Below the pieces are notes generated by a model. The model did not search any database and was not told the DNA's origin. It saw only the letters and a program-made list of their open reading frames with translations. A stretch of 64,000 nt of DNA, taken from Shouchella oshimensis. Lineage in GTDB: Bacteria > Bacillota > Bacilli > Bacillales > Bacillaceae_D. The position numbers and the translations under genes were made by a program. Shown piece by piece: positions 58,197 through 64,000 of this stretch. Numbering within the stretch: the stretch's first letter is position 1; each line of letters starts with the position of its first letter. The DNA lies in the NCBI RefSeq assembly GCF_002019765.1, contig NZ_KV917380.1, positions 3,550,576-3,614,575 of the forward strand, in the 5' to 3' direction.

Positions 58197-58232
58197 TAAA
58201 AATCCATGATTTCTAATAATGAGCCCACCTCT

Positions 58233-59222
58233 CTATAACAAGATACATTCTGGTGTGTTCCTAATATCTTGCTTTTTAATGTTATAAATTTGGTTAATTG
58301 CTCGATTAAATCCACTTAGGATGTACTTCTTCTGTGGTAAACAATTATATAGATTTTTCGAAGCACACTTAATTGTCAAATTATCATCAGCACCAGGTAA
58401 TACATGGTAATCAATTGATGTAATCCAAGAATCAACTTCAATATCTGGATTATTAGAAACCTCTAGCGGCTTTTCTAAACTTAAGCTCTCTGATAGATAG
58501 TCGACATATTTTACTACACCCTCATGAAATTTATCACTATAATTATTTAAATGCGACAAAGGGTTATTTCGGATTTGCCATTCAATAGTATATGCTTCAG
58601 CCAACGCTGTACGGAAAGCAGTATAGAAATCTGAATCTAAAGCAACCCCGGATGCTTGAATTCTATTATTAGCAATTAGAATAACAAATACGGTTACACA
58701 ATTGGTAATGTTTTTGGAGAAAAACATTTCAATTCTCTCGCTATAAAAAGCAAATGAGTTGATCAGTCTATGTAAATCGTTATTGATCATGACCTTAAAC
58801 CCTAATTTCTTATACCAAAACAAATACATTTCATTTTTCTCTAATAGCTCAGTTAATGCTTTTTTCTTAATATCTACAGAACATAACCCTGATGCACTTC
58901 CGGTCGTGTCACTGTGGCCATAGAAATTGCTTTTACCGTAACCAAAATCTGTTGAAAATCTTTCAATTTCGCTTTGCCTAACATGATTATATGCCTTTAC
59001 TTTAATGTTGTTTAAGTTTGCGAAGCCCATTCTTCGCCTTTCAAGATGCTCTTGATATGCCTTAATTAAAGATATGTGCTTTTTCTTGTCTATTCCTGTA
59101 CTTGCTGATGGCGTATTCCCTTCGACTGTTTGAACGCTGCCTAAATTGGTGTATGATATATATGGATTTACTAGAAAGTCATTCACGACTGTCCCATAAT
59201 TTTTTTTACCGGTAAATATCAT
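58233..59222 (-). CDS. Second YcaO-domain protein
   Basis: 329 residues, YcaO-like but different from the next gene. Motifs: HLERRRMGFAN (around 59-69), SDTTGSASGLCSVDIKKKAL then TELLEKNEMYLFWY (Glu125, Glu128), and GVALDSDFYTAFRTALAEAY with a Glu that fits the third acidic position. The C-terminus (NTPECILL) lacks the Pro-x-Pro end, so it may be a non-catalytic partner, or it may install another backbone change. Its ATG overlaps the stop of the dehydrogenase gene (ATGA). Microcin B17 has a single YcaO, so the second copy is the main difference. Confidence 0.85.
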   Translation of the reverse strand: MIFTGKKNYGTVVNDFLVNPYISYTNLGSVQTVEGNTPSASTGIDKKKHISLIKAYQEHLERRRMGFANLNNIKVKAYNHVRQSEIERFSTDFGYGKSNFYGHSDTTGSASGLCSVDIKKKALTELLEKNEMYLFWYKKLGFKVMINNDLHRLINSFAFYSERIEMFFSKNITNCVTVFVILIANNRIQASGVALDSDFYTAFRTALAEAYTIEWQIRNNPLSHLNNYSDKFHEGVVKYVDYLSESLSLEKPLEVSNNPDIEVDSWITSIDYHVLPGADDNLTIKCASKNLYNCLPQKKYILSGFNRAINQIYNIKKQDIRNTPECILL

Positions 59223-59881
59223 TTTTTCTCACCAATGAAGATGGTCTTAATGTGGAATTGTTTTCGAAGGTTTAGTCCTAATACGTAGGTCCATGGCTGG
59301 TCAGGAATAAATATAGTTCTCAACCAATGCACAAGCGTCAAATGACTCGTCACTTTTCCAAACCATTCCCCTATTTGAACCAATCCATCTCTATAACCTT
59401 GTCTACCTAAAATAAAAACCGCTTCTTCTATGCTAAGAAAAAAACTAAGAGACAAATGAAATTCTCGCCGAATAGGTTGAAGTAATTCAACTGAATCGTC
59501 AATTTCCTGATATTTCACTAGATATCTGTTTTCAAAATCAAATGTGTAAAAACCTGTTTCAAGTTCAAATTGATCTTTGAATACACCTAATACTGGAAGC
59601 GTGAAATTTAATGAGTCAGTATCTATATAGTGTTTTAAAACATTAGTAATATGCCACAAACTCTCATGCAATTCATCAAAAGAATAACGTTTTAAGAAAG
59701 TGTCTGCATGTATCACTCTTCCTCTTTTTTCTTCAATCCAAGTGCTTCTAATTTCATCTTTACCTAATACACTGTTAATGTCTGTAATGCGCGTTGTATT
59801 TTGATGAAATTTCAACACATCGTTTAGTGCTTTATCATCAAGTAACATACTTTTTGCTTCATCCCAATAGTTACTACTCAT
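59219..59881 (-). CDS. SagB/McbC-type azoline dehydrogenase
   Basis: 220 residues. The sequence follows the SagB/ThcOx nitroreductase-like pattern: LKFHQNTTRI at the N-terminus, FSFDELHESLWHI-like segment YSFDELHESLWHITN, TGFYTFDFENRYLVKYQEID, GRQGYRDGLVQIGEW for the flavin-binding region and a closing YVLGLNLRKQFHIKTIFIG. The protein should oxidise thiazolines to thiazoles with FMN. It is short and divergent, so catalytic residues cannot be assigned with confidence. The ATG at 59881 overlaps the upstream stop and follows GTGAT; GTG 59890 is an alternative. Confidence 0.78.
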   Translation of the reverse strand: MSSNYWDEAKSMLLDDKALNDVLKFHQNTTRITDINSVLGKDEIRSTWIEEKRGRVIHADTFLKRYSFDELHESLWHITNVLKHYIDTDSLNFTLPVLGVFKDQFELETGFYTFDFENRYLVKYQEIDDSVELLQPIRREFHLSLSFFLSIEEAVFILGRQGYRDGLVQIGEWFGKVTSHLTLVHWLRTIFIPDQPWTYVLGLNLRKQFHIKTIFIGEKK

Positions 59882-60707
59882 AGCAATCACACATTTCCCA
59901 GTGATAAGTTAAATCTTCTTGCTTTGTCCCTTGTTCAATAGAAAACTCATATGCTTTATTAATAAAATGATCAACATCTTGTTCAAATTTGAAATCTCTT
60001 ACAATGCTTTCGATAGCGGGTAACAGATCATTTGCACTGAGCTTTGATTCAACATTAAAATGCGAGACTCTACGATAAATTAAGTCGATTATGGTTTGGA
60101 AATTTGGTCCACTCCCGGTAACTTCACCTCGGAGTTGGGTTTCTAAACTATAATAAAAGCATTTTGGACAAGGGTTCTTCCACTTGTCTTTACTATAATG
60201 AGACACATAAATGCTGTGGTTGTAATAAAACATCACCTTAATAATTGCCGATTTTTGTTTAATATCATTAACAACTTCAAGAAACTCTTCTAAGATAAAT
60301 GGATTCAAAAAGATAAAAACTAAATCACCATCTCCTACTTCATGTGTCTCTTTTAGCGATGATTTTAGAAAAAATCGATTTGAATCAAATAGGTCTTCTA
60401 CAAGATAATTAAAGGTTTCTGTCATTTTATCGTTATTAGAAAATAAAAAAATATTTTCATAATCTATTGTTGGTTTTTCATAAGAAGAGAATATCCTATT
60501 CTGTAACAAAAATCGACTCACTTCTTCACCCTTATTTGGAAATTGATTAGCCAAATCTTTCGATGATACTGACACAATTCTATTGCTTTCCAAGTCCTTA
60601 AGATATTGCTTTAATTCTTGATCATTAATAACTACTGTTGATCTCCCTGTTTGAATGACACTCGCTTGTTTTACATCATTGATTAGATATGGGTTCACTT
60701 TGTACAT
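59874..60707 (-). CDS. McbB-like RRE/E1-like protein (TOMM C protein)
   Basis: 277 residues. The first ~80 residues have the strand-strand-helix-helix pattern of a RiPP recognition element (VNPYLINDVKQASVIQTGR, VVINDQELKQYLKDLE), which binds leader peptides. The rest reads like the small McbB-type E1-like domain. A zinc site is suggested by CPKC (Cys180/183) and CDC (Cys273/275). It presents the precursor to the YcaO enzyme. ATG 60707 follows GAGGTGCTGAT; the ORF to 60737 runs through the hairpin at 60729. The gene overlaps the dehydrogenase gene by eight bases. Confidence 0.82.
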   Translation of the reverse strand: MYKVNPYLINDVKQASVIQTGRSTVVINDQELKQYLKDLESNRIVSVSSKDLANQFPNKGEEVSRFLLQNRIFSSYEKPTIDYENIFLFSNNDKMTETFNYLVEDLFDSNRFFLKSSLKETHEVGDGDLVFIFLNPFILEEFLEVVNDIKQKSAIIKVMFYYNHSIYVSHYSKDKWKNPCPKCFYYSLETQLRGEVTGSGPNFQTIIDLIYRRVSHFNVESKLSANDLLPAIESIVRDFKFEQDVDHFINKAYEFSIEQGTKQEDLTYHWEMCDCYE

Positions 60708-60728
60708 ATCAGCACCTCTTTTTTTAAA

Positions 60729-60763
60729 GAAGAGCACTATTTCAATGTGAAATAGTGCTCTTC
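60729..60763 (-). terminator. Strong hairpin between precursor and modification genes
   Basis: GAAGAGCACTATTTC and GAAATAGTGCTCTTC form a perfect 15-bp stem with a five-base loop, but only TTTAAAAAAA follows on the minus strand. It is therefore probably a partial terminator or RNA-stabilising element that gives more precursor transcript than enzyme transcript. Confidence 0.75.
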
Positions 60764-60773
60764 AGTTTTCATA

Positions 60774-60986
60774 TTATTCACCAAATAGTTTTGAATACCG
60801 TTCCTCTTTTTCTACATCTCCTGCCCCTGAGCAGCAGCAGCAACAGCAGCAACAACAACCGCCACCGCCACCACCGCCGCCGCCACCGCTGGCTAATACC
60901 GGACCTGAGCTAGCGCCAACACCTAAAGATGTCGGATCAAGATCGCTAATTTTTTGTGCTGTTTTACTGTTTGGTTTGATTTCCAT
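60774..60986 (-). CDS. Azole-peptide precursor with Gly10-Cys9 core (McbA-like)
   Basis: 70 residues. It begins MEIKPNSKTAQKISD, contains SLGVG at 20-24, then Gly34-43 (ten) and Cys44-52 (nine), and ends SGAGDVEKEERYSKLFGE. McbA of microcin B17 begins MELKASEF, has the cleavage region PLGVG followed by ten glycines, then its Cys/Ser core. The resemblance of leader start, LG-VG site and Gly10 linker is striking. All cysteines lie in one run, so up to nine neighbouring thiazoles could form. GGAGGAATACAA precedes the ATG; the longer ORF to 61085 includes the promoter. Glycine and cysteine codons vary (GGT/GGC, TGT/TGC), so the run is kept by selection, not mere slippage. Confidence 0.93.
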   Translation of the reverse strand: MEIKPNSKTAQKISDLDPTSLGVGASSGPVLASGGGGGGGGGGCCCCCCCCCSGAGDVEKEERYSKLFGE

Positions 60987-61022
60987 TTGTATTCCTCCGT
61001 AATTTGTTTTTTGTACACTCTG

Positions 61023-61074
61023 ATTATATAAAGGTCGTAAAAAACATGAATTTGGTCTTAGAGGCCAAATACAG
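61023..61074 (-). promoter_or_regulatory. Precursor promoter with operator dyad
   Basis: On the minus strand TATAAT lies at 61028-61023. No good -35 is seen, which suggests an activator. ATTTGG-N9-CCAAAT (61050-61070) stands just upstream and extends to CTGTATTTGG (61074-61065), a 10-mer also found ahead of the signal-peptide gene at 62079. Confidence 0.65.
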
Positions 61075-61108
61075 CAAAAAAACACGAAATCCTCAAAGGA
61101 ACCGTGTT
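61074..61108 (-). terminator. Terminator of the PlcR-like gene
   Basis: On the minus strand AACACG-TTCCT and AGGAT-CGTGTT pair with a small internal loop, followed by TTTTTTT. It separates the regulator transcript from the precursor promoter directly downstream. Confidence 0.8.
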
Positions 61109-61133
61109 CAGTCTGTTATAATTATGAAGATAT

Positions 61134-62015
61134 TCATTTATTAGCACTTAATATTTCCTTTTTTCTTTTAGTTATTGTTTCTATAACGTTTTGCTTGCCT
61201 TCAATTGTAAAAATCACTTCTGCTTTATCTATTGCTTGTATAGCTTCCTCAATATGACTTAGTTTCCAGTGGGTGTAGCCAGATTGATAATAGAAATTCC
61301 CTAAAAGGAACATTGAGTCTTGTGCTCTAATCATTTTTACAGCTGCGTCACAATAAGTTAAGCATTCATTATAGAGTTCAAGATGAAGAAGAATTTTAGT
61401 GAAATTGTAGTGAATCTTTATCTTACTTTTAAAATCTACATTGACGTTAATTCTAAGATCTTCGATTAGACTTTTATATCCATTGTATGCTAAGTCATAT
61501 TGCTCCGTTTCTCCATAAATAACACATAGGCTATTCTTTATAGAAAAATCTAACTTTGAATTTGATTTTTTTGATGTTTCTTTTGATTGGAGTGCATGTG
61601 TTAACATTTGAATTGACCCCTTAGCGTCACCTTCAATGTAGTAAAGACAGGTGGCTTCCAACCATAAAAAGTACCGATTACCTTGATCATCGTTAAATAA
61701 AGGGTTATTTTGCTCTAATTTACAGAAATCATTAAGCTCTATGTAATTCTTTTCTTTAAGCATTAAATCTACTTGATGAATTACTTCATTGACATATTCT
61801 ACATTATCAAATTTTGAATGGTTTATTATATCCTCAACACTGATTCCCATTCGATCGGCAAATTGAACAAGCAAGTAAGATGAAGGAATAACATTCCCCT
61901 TTTCAATTCGACTTATTAATCCTTGGTCACATATACCTGCAGCCAAATCACCTTGAGTTATTCCATACCTTCGCCTAAATTCTCTAATAGCTTGACCAAT
62001 TTCAAAACTTTTCAT
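61134..62015 (-). CDS. PlcR-like HTH-TPR quorum-sensing regulator
   Basis: 293 residues, close to the length of PlcR. Residues 1-62 are a Cro/C1-type helix-turn-helix (IREFRRRYGITQGDLAAGIC, GLISRIEKGNVIPSSYLLVQ). From about 70 to 285 it has TPR-like helical repeats (RYFLWLEATCLYYIEGDAKG, YDLAYNGYKSLIEDL, GYTHWKLSHIEEAIQAIDKA). This is the architecture of RRNPP activators controlled by re-imported peptides. AGGGGAGC precedes the ATG. It lies between the azole-peptide operon and a divergent gene for a PapR-like peptide, so it most probably activates both. The protein family is firm; PlcR rather than NprR kinship is judged from length and the peptide. Confidence 0.87.
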   Translation of the reverse strand: MKSFEIGQAIREFRRRYGITQGDLAAGICDQGLISRIEKGNVIPSSYLLVQFADRMGISVEDIINHSKFDNVEYVNEVIHQVDLMLKEKNYIELNDFCKLEQNNPLFNDDQGNRYFLWLEATCLYYIEGDAKGSIQMLTHALQSKETSKKSNSKLDFSIKNSLCVIYGETEQYDLAYNGYKSLIEDLRINVNVDFKSKIKIHYNFTKILLHLELYNECLTYCDAAVKMIRAQDSMFLLGNFYYQSGYTHWKLSHIEEAIQAIDKAEVIFTIEGKQNVIETITKRKKEILSANK

Positions 62016-62078
62016 GATAAGCTCCCCTTTATAATATGACTATATTCATAATTGTTACAATAATCAGTAGGTAAAATT

Positions 62079-62150
62079 CTGTATTTGGTGAAATTTGCGC
62101 AAAAACAGCTATAAACAGAAAATCCCGTCAAATTTGTTTTCTTTTATACT
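62079..62150 (+). promoter_or_regulatory. Signal-peptide promoter with shared operator motif
   Basis: CTGTATTTG (62079-62087) and CAAAAACAG (62100-62108) form an inverted repeat with one mismatch; inside is TTTGCGCAAA, a perfect palindrome. TATACT at 62145-62150 is the likely -10, again without a clear -35. The 10-mer CTGTATTTGG is identical to that at the precursor promoter. The sequence is not a canonical PlcR box (TATGnAn4TnCATA). Confidence 0.6.
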
Positions 62151-62177
62151 AAAAAAAAACAAAACGGGGGCAATAAC

Positions 62178-62300
62178 ATGAAACAAGTAATTTTAATTTT
62201 ATCTATTATATTTGCATTGCAAGCAGGTTCTTTTGAAGACAATTATCATGCCAAACAAGCAACTATTGAACCTTATAATGACTTACCATACGAACATTAA
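62178..62300 (+). CDS. PapR-like signal peptide precursor
   Basis: 40 codons, too short for usual gene finders. Residues 1-16 (MKQVILILSIIFALQA) are a Sec signal sequence; the tail ends EPYNDLPYEH. The B. cereus group PapR signals end in motifs such as ADLPFEF and SDLPFEH, so NDLPYEH is a close relative. Mature PapR is cut to 5-8 C-terminal residues, imported by Opp and bound by PlcR. Here the gene is divergent from the regulator, whereas papR normally follows plcR. ACGGGGG lies nine bases before the ATG. A perfect terminator stands at 62488. Confidence 0.83.
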   Translation: MKQVILILSIIFALQAGSFEDNYHAKQATIEPYNDLPYEH

Positions 62301-62487
62301 TTTTCCGATTTGCTATTTTTACCATTATTTTAACATCTTTTAACGGAAACATCCAGATGCCATATTGATGAACTGCAGACAAGTATTCGTATAAAATAGT
62401 CTGTTGCTAACCTCAGCAAAATTAGTAACTTACAAAAATTAAACAATACTTCTTTCAAATCTATATAAAGAAATAAACAAAAGCTTT

Positions 62488-62536
62488 AATAAGTAAAAAC
62501 TCCTTTATAACTTCAATAAAGGAGTTTTTACTTATT
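62488..62536. terminator. Perfect 21-bp terminator hairpin
   Basis: The arms at 62488-62508 and 62516-62536 are exact inverted repeats (AATAAGTAAAAACTCC...) with a seven-base loop, and include A and T runs. It would end the signal-peptide transcript from the left and any transcript from the right. Confidence 0.85.
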
Positions 62537-62879
62537 TATGGTTTTAAATCTTCTTCGTTATCTCGATCTGTTGCAGTTCTAAGGACACATCGTAAAGGCT
62601 TAGTTTGATAAAAAAAAGCTGTTTCTTTGCTTTACACAATACGATCATAAAGCTCATGTATGCTTGTTGAGTATTGCGCTTGATTTGCTAGGTTCATGTT
62701 CTTCAAAATGTCCACTATAACCGTTCCCCCATTAAACAAAGTATTACATTTGATAAGAACAATCTGCCAAAAAGCACGAAACGACCAGACTTTTGTCTGG
62801 CCGTTAACGTAACATCTATTCTCTATAAAACAAAATCAGCTTCAAGCCCTAAAACTTGTTCCCTTTGAATTCCTTTAAC

Positions 62880-63002
62880 TCAGATGTAACATTCAACATT
62901 GAATGGATTTCCTGTTTTGCTGCTATTAGCTTTAATCGCTATTTTTTCACCTGAACGAAGCTTTTGTTCATCTTCTTTTGAGAATGTATAACTCAGACCA
63001 AA
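62880..63002 (-). pseudogene. Protein-like remnant (DUF3945-like?)
   Basis: The minus-strand frame reads FGLSYTFSKEDEQKLRSGEK and then IAIKANSSKTGNPFNVECYI before TGA. The middle part reminds me of DUF3945-like modules found in mobile-element proteins, but this is a weak impression. There is no start codon, and a stop lies just upstream. Confidence 0.35.
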
Positions 63003-63074
63003 TTACTTAAAAAGGCATGTCCAGTGTGTATAACGCTCTGCGGTCTTACACTAAAAATCCCTAAAGGCTTTCGT

Positions 63075-64000
63075 TTACGTTGCCAAACCGACGTTATCGT
63101 AATCTTCTTCTTCCAAGTCACCGACAATTTCACTTAGAATGTCTTCCATCGTCACAAGACCGCTTATGTCACCTTGATCATTTGTCACCATCACCATATG
63201 GGTGCGTGTGGCTTTCATCTTTAGGAAGACATCTTGTATGATCAAAGATTCTTTTACACGTGGAATGTGGTGCAAGTACGAATCGATCCCGTTGGCACGA
63301 CCTGCTGCGATACTTGTGAGCATTTCTTTCGTGTTTACAAAGCCAACGATCCTTGTTCCTTCTTGGTTTACAACGGGATAACGGGTGTATCCTTGTTGCT
63401 CAATGGTTGTTAAAATGTCATCGATCTCCATGTTTTCCTGTAACGTCACGACTTGCTCTTGCGGAATCATGATCTCGCTTAATGTTCGTCCATCAAATGA
63501 GAAGATGTTTTCCAAGTAAGCTAGCTCAGTTTGGTTAATTTGTCCGCTATTGTAACTGTCTGAGACGATAAGCTTCAACTCTTCTTCTGAGTAGACGGTC
63601 TCATGCCCTGCTGGTTTAACGCCAAACCACCCTAGTAACTTGCGGGCTGATCCGTTTAAAATGCGAATGAAGGGTCCCATGATGACCCCAAACCAGTAAA
63701 GGGGAGGTGCTAATAGAAGCGTCATCTTCTCTGGAAACTGGATTGCAAGTGTTTTTGGCGCTAATTCTCCAATTACCACGTGGAGAAAAGTCACGATAGC
63801 AAGGGCAATGGCGTAAGACATGGCAGTTGCCAATGTGTCTGGGACGCTGTAGTAGTCAAAGACAGGTCGCAGGATATTTTGAACAGTTGGTTCACCTAAT
63901 GCACCTAGCACAAGTGCTGTAATGGTAATCCCAAGCTGACAGGCAGATAGGTAGTAATCAAGCTCATGTGCCACTTTCTTAGCAAGAACCGCTTTTTTGT
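63075..64000 (-). CDS. CNNM/CorC-type membrane protein with CBS domains, partial
   Basis: The frame is open to the window edge; 308 residues are visible and the N-terminus is missing. The DUF21 membrane part (LGITITALVLGALGEPTVQN, FLHVVIGELAPKTLAIQFPE) is followed by two CBS domains (MIPQEQVVTLQENMEIDDIL, TRYPVVNQEGTRIVGFVNTK; THMVMVTNDQGDISGLVTME, DILSEIVGDLEEE). The usual C-terminal CorC_HlyC domain after the CBS pair is absent: the protein stops at YDNVGLAT. These proteins take part in Mg2+/Co2+ handling. A shorter form without the last domain is known in Bacillus. Confidence 0.9.
   Translation of the reverse strand, partial: KKAVLAKKVAHELDYYLSACQLGITITALVLGALGEPTVQNILRPVFDYYSVPDTLATAMSYAIALAIVTFLHVVIGELAPKTLAIQFPEKMTLLLAPPLYWFGVIMGPFIRILNGSARKLLGWFGVKPAGHETVYSEEELKLIVSDSYNSGQINQTELAYLENIFSFDGRTLSEIMIPQEQVVTLQENMEIDDILTTIEQQGYTRYPVVNQEGTRIVGFVNTKEMLTSIAAGRANGIDSYLHHIPRVKESLIIQDVFLKMKATRTHMVMVTNDQGDISGLVTMEDILSEIVGDLEEEDYDNVGLAT

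Larger units (their letters stand above)
62301..63074. other. Intergenic stretch right of the azole-peptide cluster
   Basis: Holds the strong terminator at 62488-62536, a GC-rich hairpin at about 62782-62806 (ACGACCAGAC with GTCTGGCCGT) and a short minus-strand protein-like remnant at 62880-63002. No complete gene is visible. Confidence 0.55.

Noticed and set aside
62040-62160. Canonical PlcR box (TATGnAn4TnCATA)
   Set aside because: I looked for it ahead of the signal-peptide gene, the regulator and the precursor and did not find it; the shared CTGTATTTGG dyad is a different motif.

Overview
The window looks like chromosomal DNA of a low-GC, spore-forming Bacillaceae bacterium, probably an alkaliphilic or halotolerant Bacillus relative (inferred from gene content; no rRNA is present). 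Supporting genes are ctaA, a YisL-family protein, a BclB-like collagen-type exosporium protein, a Rap-Phr pair, a PlcR-like regulator and a blaI-blaR1-bla locus. Strong AGGAGG ribosome sites are common. Most genes lie on the minus strand.

Layout. 0-2.2 kb: end of a squalene/phytoene synthase gene, then a tightly coupled yisL-hydrolase-ctaA operon opposite a PadR regulator. 2.8-5.4 kb: collagen-like spore-surface gene. 5.5-12.8 kb: scattered genes (lipoprotein, CPBP protease, AraC-DUF1835 regulator, SRPBCC protein, MazG-like protein, XRE-membrane regulator) and two copies of a ~274-bp repeat. 12.8-16.6 kb: one-module A-T-R reductase with its own phosphopantetheinyl transferase. 17.4-40 kb: a defence-rich stretch with an SF1 helicase, Rap-Phr pair, two GIY-YIG proteins, an McrBC-like pair and a type I restriction system with small accessory genes and remnants. 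41.7-44.9 kb: inducible class A beta-lactamase locus. 45.2-46.8 kb: TPP riboswitch, a 30-codon ORF and a HAD-Nudix fusion. 47-53 kb: metabolic and small membrane genes plus copies of a mini-gene/terminator cassette. 54-55.3 kb: decayed LysR, truncated PhzF and alcohol dehydrogenase remnants. 63-64 kb: CNNM/CBS membrane protein.

The most interesting system is at 55.8-62.3 kb. It is a compact cluster laid out like the microcin B17 operon (mcbABCDEF): a precursor peptide with ten glycines followed by nine consecutive cysteines, an McbB-like RRE/E1-like protein, an McbC/SagB-like dehydrogenase, two different YcaO proteins instead of one, an ABC-2 permease and an ABC ATPase. Upstream lie a PlcR-like HTH-TPR regulator and a divergent 40-codon secreted peptide ending in NDLPYEH, close to the PapR quorum-sensing signals of the Bacillus cereus group. 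The precursor promoter and the signal-peptide promoter share the 10-mer CTGTATTTGG within dyad sequences. My inference is a quorum-controlled, thiazole-rich linear azol(in)e peptide with up to nine contiguous thiazoles. All family assignments were made by reading motifs, with no database search.
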